The translations under genes were made by a program, and so were the position numbers. Below the pieces are notes generated by a model. The model saw only the letters and a program-made list of their open reading frames with translations, had not been told where the DNA came from and searched no databases. From positions 124,001 to 188,000 of the forward strand of contig JBDWUA010000004.1 of assembly GCA_039984715.1 (NCBI GenBank): a stretch of 64,000 nt of DNA. The letters run 5' to 3'. The stretch is from JABSSA01 sp039984715. GTDB taxonomy: Bacteria > Pseudomonadota > Alphaproteobacteria > Rhodobacterales > Rhodobacteraceae. Positions 35,356 through 43,515 of the stretch are shown here, piece by piece. Every line of letters begins with the position of its first letter. The first letter of the stretch is position 1.

Positions 35356-36243
35356 ATGAAGAATCCTATCGGCATTATCTCAATGCAATTCGTACGTCCG
35401 TTTACGGGAGATCATCTGCACCTGTTTCATGACATCAAAGCCATGGGTTTTGATTTCATCGAGCTTCTCGTGCCCGAACCCGAAGATGGCATCGACCTAG
35501 CATCGGCAAATGCAGCCCTAGCCGACGCAGGGCTGGAAGTTGTTTTGGCTGCTCGGGTGAATGCGCAACGCTCTATATCCTCAGAAGACCCAACCGCACG
35601 TCAAGGCGGGATCGATTATCTCAAAAGCTGTATCGATACCGCAGCAGCGATTGGTGCAAAGTTTATTGGGGGCCCTCTTTATGGTGAGCCAATGGTTTTC
35701 GCTGGCAGACCGCCACTGCCGCGGACCGATGATGAGATGAAAGCACGCGCAGATCGGATGATCTCAGGATTAGCCGAAGTTGCTCCGTTGGCACGCGCTG
35801 CTGGGCAAGTTTTTGCGGTAGAGCCGTTAAATCGTTTTGAGACCGACATGCTAAACACAACGCAGCAGGGGATTGAGCTTGTTGATACCGTGAATGATGC
35901 AGGGCTTGGCTTAATGCTCGATACATTCCACATGAATATGGAGGATCAATCGATCCCCGACGCGATCCGCATGGCCGGGACACGCACCGTGCATTTTCAG
36001 GCCAACGAAAACCATCGCGGATTTCCCGGCACAGGCAATATGGACTGGCCTGCAATAATGCGTTCACTGCATCAAGTTGGATACTCTGGACCCGTTTCAC
36101 TTGAACCATTCCGAAGAGACGATCAACGCCTTGCACTGCCTATCGCGCATTGGCGCATGCCAGCCGAAGACGAAACAGAAAAATTGAAATCCGGTCGAGC
36201 GTTGATCCGCGCGGCAATGGATTTTGCGGAGTATGCACAATGA
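35356..36243 (+). CDS. Sugar 3-epimerase/isomerase (D-tagatose/psicose 3-epimerase-like TIM barrel)
   Basis: A 295-residue TIM-barrel enzyme. The metal and catalytic segments of the ketose 3-epimerase group are present: FAVEPLNRFETD (first catalytic Glu), LGLMLDTFHMNMED, VHFQANENHRGFPGTG and GPVSLEPFRRDD (second Glu). ATG 35356 follows AGGACC; frames extending to 35230 lie inside the permease. Its stop overlaps the dehydrogenase start (ATGA). It would interconvert keto-sugars after uptake; hydroxypyruvate isomerase is a less likely relative. Confidence 0.88.
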   Translation: MKNPIGIISMQFVRPFTGDHLHLFHDIKAMGFDFIELLVPEPEDGIDLASANAALADAGLEVVLAARVNAQRSISSEDPTARQGGIDYLKSCIDTAAAIGAKFIGGPLYGEPMVFAGRPPLPRTDDEMKARADRMISGLAEVAPLARAAGQVFAVEPLNRFETDMLNTTQQGIELVDTVNDAGLGLMLDTFHMNMEDQSIPDAIRMAGTRTVHFQANENHRGFPGTGNMDWPAIMRSLHQVGYSGPVSLEPFRRDDQRLALPIAHWRMPAEDETEKLKSGRALIRAAMDFAEYAQ

Positions 36244-37238
36244 CCCTTAACATCGGTTGGATTGGTTGTGGTCGTCACGCGACGTGGATGCTTTTACCAC
36301 AGATAGGTCGCACGGGCATGCGCGTGGCAGCTCTGTGTGATCGTGACGAAAATGCATTGGCCGCAACTGCGCAGCAATTTGGTGTCCAGAAAACCTATAC
36401 TGATTGGCGCGAGATGTTGGAGCAACCGGGATTGGACGCAATTTGTATGGCCGTCGGGCCTAGTGTCCATCACGAAGCGACATTGGCCGCTATTAAAAAG
36501 GGTCTACCCGTCTTCATAGAGAAACCGCCTGCGGCGACCCATGCACAATCGCTCGAAATATTGCAGGCGTCTGAACAGGCTTCTGTTCCGGTCTTTGTCG
36601 GTTTCATGAAGAGATATTCTACGGGCAACCGAATGGCTCAAAACATCTTAAAAGGCGAAGAGTTCGGGACGGTTCTTGGAATTACCGGAAGCTACATGAC
36701 AGCACCGACCTATTTCGCGAATGAAGTCGATTACACGGGATTCTATCTTCACCATTGTGTGCACTACATGGATTTGATGCCGTGGCTTGCCGGAAGTCCA
36801 ATTGCCGAAATGGCCGTTCGTCAAACAACGCCGGCGCCGGGAAAAGTGTTGTTTCACATGAACTTTTGCTGCGAAAACGGTGTTATCGGAAACGTATCTA
36901 TGGGTACCGTTCAATCACGTGGTACTCCGATGGAACAGATCACGATTATGGGTGACCATAACCGGATTGAGGTGGACAACGTCATCAACATAACATGGCA
37001 TCGTGATCCAGAGTTTAAGGCAGAAGTCCCCGGCGCCACGCTAGAGGGCGCAGCGGATTCATTGACTTGGCGACCAAACTTCACAGCAGCCGCCAACGAA
37101 GATCACAAAGGATATGCGGCACTGATGGATGATGTTGCCATTGGGTTATCCGGGAGGCAATCCGCTACGCCAACGATCTTAGATGGAGTTTTGGCTATGG
37201 CCAACCTCGAGCGGATGATTGGTTGTTTGGAAAAGTAA
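36240..37238 (+). CDS. Gfo/Idh/MocA family oxidoreductase
   Basis: A 332-residue NAD(P)-dependent dehydrogenase with Rossmann start TLNIGWIGCGRHATWMLLP, substrate-lysine motif FIEKPPAAT and the C-terminal block TGFYLHHCVHYMDLMPWL, where family members hold the catalytic histidine. The ATG overlaps the epimerase stop. It is the last intact gene of the operon; a broken altronate dehydratase gene follows after 140 bp. It differs clearly from the oxidoreductase at 843, which serves the other sugar operon. Confidence 0.88.
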   Translation: MTLNIGWIGCGRHATWMLLPQIGRTGMRVAALCDRDENALAATAQQFGVQKTYTDWREMLEQPGLDAICMAVGPSVHHEATLAAIKKGLPVFIEKPPAATHAQSLEILQASEQASVPVFVGFMKRYSTGNRMAQNILKGEEFGTVLGITGSYMTAPTYFANEVDYTGFYLHHCVHYMDLMPWLAGSPIAEMAVRQTTPAPGKVLFHMNFCCENGVIGNVSMGTVQSRGTPMEQITIMGDHNRIEVDNVINITWHRDPEFKAEVPGATLEGAADSLTWRPNFTAAANEDHKGYAALMDDVAIGLSGRQSATPTILDGVLAMANLERMIGCLEK

Positions 37239-37381
37239 AACCACTGGCGCAGTGGGATCTAGTCGAAAGACAGGTAGCGATACCTCTCTTAGGAACGAAG
37301 TCAACTAATCTGACAGGTGGCCATGCCTCAACTACCTCCTGCTAGAGTGTGGCGACTGGTTTTCTAAGCGACATGGGATGA

Positions 37382-37875
37382 ATGACTTTTACAATCGATC
37401 TACGTGACTTAGTGTCCACGATTCAGTCGATACTGTCGCCGTTGCAATAGGCGACATGGCAACTGGCGAAGGCCGTAAAGGAATTACAGCACGCGAGCCC
37501 ATCTCGTGCGTCCAAAAAATCGCAGGTAAGGCAATGAAATCGGGTGAACCGGTCATAAAATACGGACAGATTCTGGGAATGGCCTCGATGGATATTGCCA
37601 TAGATGATCACGTTCACGTACAAAATTGCGCGCTTCCTGAATGCAATTCCATTTGGACAGTCATCCGAGGGGGGCTTCCTACATATTCCGACCGAACTAC
37701 TTTTCCTGGTTACGAGCGTTCTGATGGACGTGTGGGAACGCGCAATTATTTTGGTGGAATAGCTTCAGCCAATTGTTCCACGACAGTTTGTCATGACATC
37801 GCCGCTGAAGTGAATCGAGCTCTGCTACCCTTACATCCAGGCATCGACGGGTTCGTTCCAATTGTTCATGATTAA
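37382..37875 (+). pseudogene. Truncated altronate dehydratase (UxaA-like)
   Basis: The first 150 or so residues of an altronate/galactarate dehydratase are readable. LSVHDSVDTVAVAIGDMATG lies near 37402, then SGEPVIKYGQILGMASMDI with HVHVQNCALPE, and FPGYERSDGRVGTRNYFG with SANCSTTVCHDIA. The ATG at 37382 is out of frame with this part, with a shift and a TGA near 37400. The frame stops after GFVPIVHD, where intact enzymes continue with TGCG and 350 more residues. A frameshift plus a deletion mark it as dead. It suggests the operon once processed altronate or a similar hexonate. Confidence 0.85.
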
Positions 37876-38065
37876 GGTCGCTGAGTGAGTAACAAAGGAA
37901 GATGCGGAACCGACTGAATAGAAGGTCGAATTGTCCGTGTTCATTGCCTTTGGTTCAATCGATGCAGACAGCATGTCGAAATTGCGATGTTATGTCGTTT
38001 TGTATGCTGCAATCCCAGTAATCGGCCCTTAAGCTGCTGAAACAAGGGAGAGGATTAAGACACGC

Positions 38066-38770
38066 ATGACCGATCTTTGGGATGGTTTGTCCCGGGCATT
38101 TTGGCTTGTCGTAACGCTGGACGCGGAACTGGTCGAAATCACGCTGCGTTCGTTGCAGGTGACGATCAGTGCGTTGGTTATTGCGTCATTGATTGCCTTA
38201 CCGCTGGCCGCTGTTCTTGCTGTGCGCCGGTTTCGATTGCGCCGCGCGGTTATTGCTGTGTTGAACGCGCTTATGGGTTTGCCACCTGTCGTGGTTGGAT
38301 TGATCGTCTACATTCTTTTGTCGCGTTCGGGTCCGTTTGGCGTTTTTGGATTGCTGTTCACGCCAACGGCAATGATCATCGCCCAAGTCATCATTATCGT
38401 TCCGCTTATTGCATCGATTGCGCATCAGTCACTGCGCGACCTTTGGACTGAATACCACGACCTTCTGATATCCATGAACGTGACGCAGACACAGAAGGTG
38501 AAAACGCTTTTGTGGGATGCACGGCGCGCTCTTTTGACCGCGTCACTTGCCGGGTTTGGGCGCGCGATTGGCGAAGTTGGTGCCATCATGATTGTCGGGG
38601 GAAACATCGATCATGCAACGCGAGTCCTAACAACGGCCATCGCGTTGGAAACTGGTAAGGGCGAATTTGCTTTGGCGCTTGGGCTTGGCTTTGTTTTGAT
38701 TGGCCTGACCATCGCGATAAACATCGCCACACATTGGTTGGGCCAAACTGAGACGGAGGGGCGTTGGTGA
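38066..38770 (+). CDS. tupB: Tungstate ABC transporter permease TupB
   Basis: A 234-residue inner-membrane permease with about five helices, resembling TupB/ModB-like proteins: LRSLQVTISALVIASLIALPL, NALMGLPPVVVGLIVYILLS and the inner-loop motif GFGRAIGEVGAIMIVGGN. It heads a compact tupBCA operon; its stop overlaps the tupC GTG (GTGA). The oxyanion is assigned from the adjacent TupA-like binding protein and the formate dehydrogenase genes downstream. Confidence 0.88.
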   Translation: MTDLWDGLSRAFWLVVTLDAELVEITLRSLQVTISALVIASLIALPLAAVLAVRRFRLRRAVIAVLNALMGLPPVVVGLIVYILLSRSGPFGVFGLLFTPTAMIIAQVIIIVPLIASIAHQSLRDLWTEYHDLLISMNVTQTQKVKTLLWDARRALLTASLAGFGRAIGEVGAIMIVGGNIDHATRVLTTAIALETGKGEFALALGLGFVLIGLTIAINIATHWLGQTETEGRW

Positions 38771-39480
38771 CACAGCTCTTTCCATTGAAAGTCACAGGGG
38801 CGGAATCGCGTCGTCGTGGAAAGCTGTTGGTTGGGCCTGTTGATTTGGAACTTGGGCCGACGGGAACAACAATTGTCATTGGTCCAAACGGATCGGGTAA
38901 AACAACATTGCTTAGCCTGCTGCACGGCACCAGCCGTCTGAATGCAGGGCAGGTCACGTGGGCCTGTTCGACAGAAGACGCACGGCGACATCAATCCTTT
39001 GTATTTCAGCGGCCCGTCATGTTGCGCCGGTCCGTGGTCGATAACATTGCTTATCCATTGGGATTGCGAGGTCACGACACCAAAACGGCCCGCGCGCAGG
39101 CGACTGAATGGGCCATTCGCGTCGGCCTGGGCGACATGCTAACGCGCCCGGCGACGGTTTTATCAGGCGGCGAACAGCAAAAGCTGGCTTTGGCACGGGC
39201 TTTGATATCAGAACCTAAATTGGTTTTTCTGGACGAACCTTGTGCGGCTTTGGATGGACGCGCGATGCGTGAGATTGAAACGATTTTGACCGAAGTCAAA
39301 GCCGCCGGCACACGCATCATTTTATCGACACATGATCTTGGGCAAGCCCGCAGATTGGCGGATGAAGTCTTGTTTCTGAAGGGCGGATTAATCCATGAAC
39401 AAGGTTTAGCGCCGACGTTTTTTGACCAACCACAGACATCCGAAGCGCAAGCTTTCTTGAAGGGAGATATTGTCGAATGA
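38767..39480 (+). CDS. tupC: Tungstate ABC transporter ATP-binding protein TupC
   Basis: A 237-residue ATPase with Walker A (GPNGSGKTT), signature (LSGGEQQK), Walker B (LVFLDEPCAALD) and H-loop (LSTHDLGQA). The chosen start is GTG 38767, which overlaps the tupB stop and has GGAGGGG upstream; a TTG one codon earlier is possible. It ends overlapping tupA (ATGA). It lacks the C-terminal molybdate-binding Mop domain found in ModC. Confidence 0.88.
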   Translation: MTQLFPLKVTGAESRRRGKLLVGPVDLELGPTGTTIVIGPNGSGKTTLLSLLHGTSRLNAGQVTWACSTEDARRHQSFVFQRPVMLRRSVVDNIAYPLGLRGHDTKTARAQATEWAIRVGLGDMLTRPATVLSGGEQQKLALARALISEPKLVFLDEPCAALDGRAMREIETILTEVKAAGTRIILSTHDLGQARRLADEVLFLKGGLIHEQGLAPTFFDQPQTSEAQAFLKGDIVE

Positions 39481-40289
39481 AGAGTTTAGCGGCCCTATCT
39501 TTTGCCCTTGTTGTTTTGGGACAGGCTGTGTTTGCCGATGTCATGAAGCTGGCCGTTACAACCAGTTTTCACAATTCGGGATTGGCCGAAATCCTGTTGC
39601 CCGAGATTAAAAATGATCTTGATTTGGACGTGCAATTGCTTGTGGTTGGGACAGGGCAGGCGTTGAAACTTGGGCGGTCTGGGGATGTGGACGCAATCTT
39701 GGTTCATTCCCGCAAGGCCGAAGAAGAATTTGTAGCCGATGGATCCGGCACATTTCGACGCGAGATAATGTATAATGACTTTGTCATTGTGGGTCCCAAT
39801 GCCGACGCGGCCAATGTTGGGTCTGCGTCAGATGCCAAGGATGCATTGCAGCGAATTGCAAACGCCAAGGCTAGATTTGTCAGCCGGGGGGACGACAGTG
39901 GCACCCACAAAAAAGAACAAAACCTGTGGTCATCAGCAGGGCTGAAAGCGGGCGAACTTGGCGATTGGTACAACGCGGTTGGTGCGGGTATGGGCGCGGC
40001 TTTGAACACAGCGTCCGGGTTGAATGCGTACATTCTGTCAGACCGCGCAAGCTGGCTTAACTTTGGAAACAAGGGTGACTTGGCGGTGTTGTTTTCCGGT
40101 GATCCGGTGTTGTTTAATCAATACGCATACTTGCCGGTTAACCCGGAAAAACACACGCATGTGGAACGTGACTTGGCCCTAAAGTTGGAAAAATGGCTGA
40201 CGTCTGATCGTGCAGCCAAGTTGATCAACGGGTACGAAATCGACGGTCAGACCTTGTTTACGTTCAACGCCAAACCGCCCAGCCAATAG
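39477..40289 (+). CDS. tupA: Tungstate-binding periplasmic protein TupA
   Basis: A 270-residue binding protein with signal peptide MKSLAALSFALVVLGQAVFA. LAVTTSFHNSGLAEILLP is the TTTS-like oxyanion loop of TupA, followed by GTGQALKLGRSGDVDAILVHSRKAEEEFV, RGDDSGTHKKEQNLW and NQYAYLPVNP. These are strong TupA blocks. TupA proteins prefer tungstate to molybdate. Together with tupB and tupC it would supply W (or Mo) to the formate dehydrogenase encoded at 48 kb. Confidence 0.9.
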   Translation: MKSLAALSFALVVLGQAVFADVMKLAVTTSFHNSGLAEILLPEIKNDLDLDVQLLVVGTGQALKLGRSGDVDAILVHSRKAEEEFVADGSGTFRREIMYNDFVIVGPNADAANVGSASDAKDALQRIANAKARFVSRGDDSGTHKKEQNLWSSAGLKAGELGDWYNAVGAGMGAALNTASGLNAYILSDRASWLNFGNKGDLAVLFSGDPVLFNQYAYLPVNPEKHTHVERDLALKLEKWLTSDRAAKLINGYEIDGQTLFTFNAKPPSQ

Positions 40290-40292
40290 CGT

Positions 40293-40772
40293 TCAATGAT
40301 CGGTATCACCATGGATCGCAAACTGCTCTAGACCGGCCTCTTGAGGTTCAATCATGCGATAGGATTCTTTGACACCTGCGGGGGTCAATTCACGGGCAAC
40401 CGTCAGCAACATATTTTGCGCATGGTCCTCACACAATTCGACCATCTGCGAGATTTCTTCGGCGGCAACAGGTTTCGCAGCCTCTACCGAAGGTGCCCCG
40501 TAATAGGTCACAAAGTGATGGGCCAACAATTCCGTCAATGTATCAATCTCTGACGCTTCGATCTGCGTGACCGCAACAAAGGTCACGCGCCCACCGGTTT
40601 CCAAGCCAAACCAACCGTTTGAAAACGCTTGGCGTGACTTTCCGCTCAAATCGGCTTCGGTCCAGTTTGAAAACTCAAACCCGCCCGAAACGCACCATTC
40701 TCCGGTGCGTGCGGGTGATGCGAAAACACGTGTGTCGCTTTCGTCAAAGTGAATGGCGCGCGCAAGGTTCAT
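40293..40772 (-). CDS. DUF6505 family protein
   Basis: A 159-residue soluble protein without signal peptide, of a family found beside formate dehydrogenase genes in alphaproteobacteria. Visible features are MNLARAIHFDESDTRVF at the start, GEWCVSGGFEFSNW and a C-terminal helix LCEDHAQNMLLTVARELTPAG. It is the last gene of a leftward operon (DUF6494, Mrp, ligase-like, this gene), and its ATG overlaps the ligase-like stop. No biochemical activity is known; its location suggests enzyme maturation. Confidence 0.75.
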   Translation of the reverse strand: MNLARAIHFDESDTRVFASPARTGEWCVSGGFEFSNWTEADLSGKSRQAFSNGWFGLETGGRVTFVAVTQIEASEIDTLTELLAHHFVTYYGAPSVEAAKPVAAEEISQMVELCEDHAQNMLLTVARELTPAGVKESYRMIEPQEAGLEQFAIHGDTDH

Positions 40773-41467
40773 GAACTCTCCAGAAGGGCTGTCAAAGGGA
40801 TCAAATGGGTTGTGGAATCGTTGCGCAGCAACATCCCAAAATCTTCGTCGACGCCAAGAAAGGTGCCGGATGTCTTGGAATGACTGGCCGGTTCACCAAC
40901 GCCGTGCGCAAGGCCGCGCCACTCCGAATGGAGCGGTTTGTTACCTTCGTCTTCCCAACGTCCGATCCATCCCAACGTATGGCGGGCCCACGCTTCGACC
41001 AAAGCAGGCGCTTGAACGTCAGCGCATCCTTCTGCGTAAAGCGCGGTTTCATCCGGTGTGTCCCCGGGTCGGTCGCTTTCTGGCCAAAGCGGAAGCGTGA
41101 ATCCGATGGCCAGCCAATCGGGGACTGCTTCAGGATCAGGGTCTGAACAGGTCACGTTGAAGCTGCCGCATTTCGCACCATTGATGCGCAATCCACCATT
41201 CCATTCCAGATGCACGGCCACTTCGGGTGGGGCGAGCGCGCCCAATGCATTTTGAAACCCGATACCACACAAAGGAAACATGGCCATCGATTTGGCCAGC
41301 GGGATTTCTGGGGCGAACACAAGCGCTGCATCGATTGTATCCGATCCAATCCGGTGGGCCAGCAGACCTGCGTCGCATCCTTGCATGGCGCGCATTTGCG
41401 CATGTTCCATCGCGGCACCTGTTGCAGGTTCGTCATGGAACAGCGGAGGAAGCACAAGTTCGGTCAT
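40769..41467 (-). CDS. Biotin/lipoate ligase-like protein (DUF4444)
   Basis: A 232-residue protein resembling the biotin/lipoate A/B ligase fold with a C-terminal DUF4444 domain. It starts TELVLPPLFHDEPATGAAMEHA and has VHLEWNGGLRINGAKCGSFNVTCSD, where ligases carry the active-site lysine. The end (HSKTSGTFLGVDEDFGMLLR) is the DUF4444 part. It overlaps both neighbours by four bases. Members co-occur with the formate dehydrogenase cluster; whether it attaches a cofactor is unknown. Confidence 0.8.
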   Translation of the reverse strand: MTELVLPPLFHDEPATGAAMEHAQMRAMQGCDAGLLAHRIGSDTIDAALVFAPEIPLAKSMAMFPLCGIGFQNALGALAPPEVAVHLEWNGGLRINGAKCGSFNVTCSDPDPEAVPDWLAIGFTLPLWPESDRPGDTPDETALYAEGCADVQAPALVEAWARHTLGWIGRWEDEGNKPLHSEWRGLAHGVGEPASHSKTSGTFLGVDEDFGMLLRNDSTTHLIPLTALLESS

Positions 41468-42525
41468 GCGACGCCCTGCGCGACTAATGCGTTTGCAACA
41501 TCATGAAACGCGCGCGCTTGCACGCTGTCGGGTTGGCTGACAACGATTGGGGCACCCCCATCAGCAGCCAGACGAATGTCCAGATGCAAAGGCACTTCGG
41601 CCAAGACCGGAACGCCCAGCTTGTCCGCTTCGGCGCGGACACCGCCATGCCCAAAGACATGTTCTTCGTGACCACAACTGGAACAGATATGCGTGGACAT
41701 GTTTTCGATCATACCAAGGATCGGGACATTCAACTGCTGAAACATATCGATCCCTTTGCGCGCGTCGATCAACGCCACATCTTGCGGTGTCGACACGATC
41801 ACAGCGCCATCGACCTTTGCCTTTTGGCTAAGGGTCATTTGCACGTCGCCGGTGCCGGGTGGAAGGTCGACCAGCAACACATCCAACGCGCCCCATTGCA
41901 CTTGGTTCATCATTTGCTGCAAGGCGCCCATCAGCATCGGACCGCGCCAAACGACGGCCTGATCTTCGTTGGTCATAAAGCCAATCGACATGGCCGTTAC
42001 GCCGTGATTGCGCATGGGCAGGATCGTTTTGCCATCGGGTGATGCCGGACGCCCCGATATCCCAAGCATGCGCGGTTGCGACGGCCCGTAAACGTCTGCA
42101 TCCAAAAGACCGACACGCCGACCCTGCGCCGCCAATGCACAGGCCAGATTTGCCGTGACAGTGGATTTTCCCACACCGCCCTTGCCGCTTGCGATTGCGA
42201 TAATGTGGTCGATGCCCGGAATTTTCTGCGGGCCTTGTGGTTCGGCTGGTCGTTGAGGCTTTAGATCAGGCGGAGCTTTCATCGTGCTGTGACTTGTCAG
42301 AATGATCGAAACAGAGTCGACACCGTCCAGCGTTTTGATCTTTTGTTCGGCCTCATCCTTTGCGGTTTCATATGCTTGTGCGTGTTGTGGATTGATTTCC
42401 AGCACAAAGCGGACCGCGCCGCTTTCTACGGTTAAAGCGCGCATCACCCCGGATGAAACAATGTCCCCCCCTGTTGGATCAGCGATACCCTTTAGAACGT
42501 CCAGAACCTGTGCGCGGTCGGCCAA
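41464..42525 (-). CDS. Mrp/NBP35-type iron-sulfur carrier ATPase
   Basis: A 353-residue P-loop ATPase. An N-terminal DUF59-like domain (ADRAQVLDVLKGIADPTGG) is followed by the deviant Walker A GKGGVGKSTVTANLA, LLDADVYGPSQPRMLG, VDLPPGTGDVQMTL and the C-terminal Cys pair CSSCGHEEHVFGHGG that bridges an Fe-S cluster in the dimer. A TTG start at 42525 is preferred: AAGGAG lies eight bases upstream and family members begin MADR-like. ATGs at 42561 and 42582 lie inside the DUF6494 gene. It likely loads Fe-S clusters into the dehydrogenase partners. Confidence 0.88.
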   Translation of the reverse strand: MADRAQVLDVLKGIADPTGGDIVSSGVMRALTVESGAVRFVLEINPQHAQAYETAKDEAEQKIKTLDGVDSVSIILTSHSTMKAPPDLKPQRPAEPQGPQKIPGIDHIIAIASGKGGVGKSTVTANLACALAAQGRRVGLLDADVYGPSQPRMLGISGRPASPDGKTILPMRNHGVTAMSIGFMTNEDQAVVWRGPMLMGALQQMMNQVQWGALDVLLVDLPPGTGDVQMTLSQKAKVDGAVIVSTPQDVALIDARKGIDMFQQLNVPILGMIENMSTHICSSCGHEEHVFGHGGVRAEADKLGVPVLAEVPLHLDIRLAADGGAPIVVSQPDSVQARAFHDVANALVAQGVA

Positions 42526-42526
42526 T

Positions 42527-42718
42527 TCAGTTTTCTCCTTTGATTTCACTGGTGACTTCATGTGTAAGCCCCAGTTCTTCAATCACGATAGTTGCCTTGG
42601 CTGTGTAACTTTTACCAGCCTCGCCTTTTGTGCGCACTGCGTCTTCGATGGCCTGCTGCGAGGTCACACCAACCTGCTTTAGAAATTTGCGCATCGACAT
42701 ATTGAAATCGTCACTCAT
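42527..42718 (-). CDS. DUF6494 family small protein
   Basis: A 63-residue soluble protein: FNMSMRKFLKQVGVTSQQAIEDAVR followed by a strand segment (YTAKATIVIEELGLTHEV). This pattern recurs in alphaproteobacteria next to Mrp and formate dehydrogenase genes. It is the first gene of the leftward accessory operon; its stop codon sits one base before the TTG proposed for mrp. Function unknown. Confidence 0.8.
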   Translation of the reverse strand: MSDDFNMSMRKFLKQVGVTSQQAIEDAVRTKGEAGKSYTAKATIVIEELGLTHEVTSEIKGEN

Positions 42719-42774
42719 GCCTGTCTTCCTTCTGTGAATTGACGGAACGTGCGAAGAGTGTCTAGGTTTGACCC

Positions 42775-43515
42775 ATGCTTCGCAATTTGATCATTTTGTT
42801 GCTGTGCTATGTGCCGGTTGCTGCGTTGGCCAATGATAAATTGGTTCAGCTGCACGCGCCTCAGGCGCTTATCGATACCGGAGTGTTCAAACACATCTTG
42901 CCTCGGTTTTCGCTGAAAACGCAGGTGCGCGTTGAATTGGTCGATGACCCTGCGTCCGCGCAAATGGTTTTGGGCCCAGAGGGTCGCGCCTTGTTTGAAG
43001 GCGTTGGCGCTATTTGGCACATGAAAATTCAACAGGACCATCCCGGAACAAAACGCTTTGCCGATTGGTTCACGTCCGATGTGGGACAACGCACGGTTTT
43101 GTCCTTTGCCCCGGACGGTGGTGCGCCGATCTTTCAACCGCCCCCCGAGAAAGAAGCGGTTGTTGCCGAAGTCTCGGTGGACGGAGATCTGGAGTTGGGC
43201 AAAACCGTCGCGCAAACGCAATGCGGTCGGTGTCACCGGGTGGTGGATGACGGGCGCATGACGGGAATAGGATCGACCCCGTCTTTCTTTGTTTTGCGCA
43301 CGTTCGAAGATTGGGAATCGCGGTTTGCGGGGTTCTACGTTCTGAAACCGCACGGGGCGTTCACCCAGATCGAAGACGTGACAGAACCGTTTCCAGAAGA
43401 CCGCCCTTCGCCAATCGTGCCTGTGAAACTCACACTGGACGAAGTCGAAGCGCTGTTGGCCTATGTCGAAGCCATTCAGGCCGCTGATCTGGGTGCACCT
43501 TTGGAACATCAGTGA
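42775..43515 (+). CDS. Periplasmic protein with binding-protein-like domain and cytochrome c motif
   Basis: A 246-residue exported protein (signal peptide MLRNLIILLLCYVPVAALA). Residues 20-125 resemble the lobes of an oxyanion binding protein (KLVQLHAPQALIDTG; RFADWFTSDVGQRTVLSF). The C-terminal half has one haem c site (QCGRCHRV) and later methionines (RMTGIG) that could be axial. It stands alone on the plus strand between two leftward operons of the formate dehydrogenase region; its 3' end overlaps the ferredoxin gene by seven bases. It is probably an electron carrier; the binding-protein resemblance is by eye. Confidence 0.78.
   Translation: MLRNLIILLLCYVPVAALANDKLVQLHAPQALIDTGVFKHILPRFSLKTQVRVELVDDPASAQMVLGPEGRALFEGVGAIWHMKIQQDHPGTKRFADWFTSDVGQRTVLSFAPDGGAPIFQPPPEKEAVVAEVSVDGDLELGKTVAQTQCGRCHRVVDDGRMTGIGSTPSFFVLRTFEDWESRFAGFYVLKPHGAFTQIEDVTEPFPEDRPSPIVPVKLTLDEVEALLAYVEAIQAADLGAPLEHQ

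Noticed and set aside
42715..43509. 264-codon minus-strand frame opposite the cytochrome c gene
   Set aside because: Shadow of a real gene with signal peptide and CxxCH motif; histidine/arginine-rich composition typical of an antisense frame.
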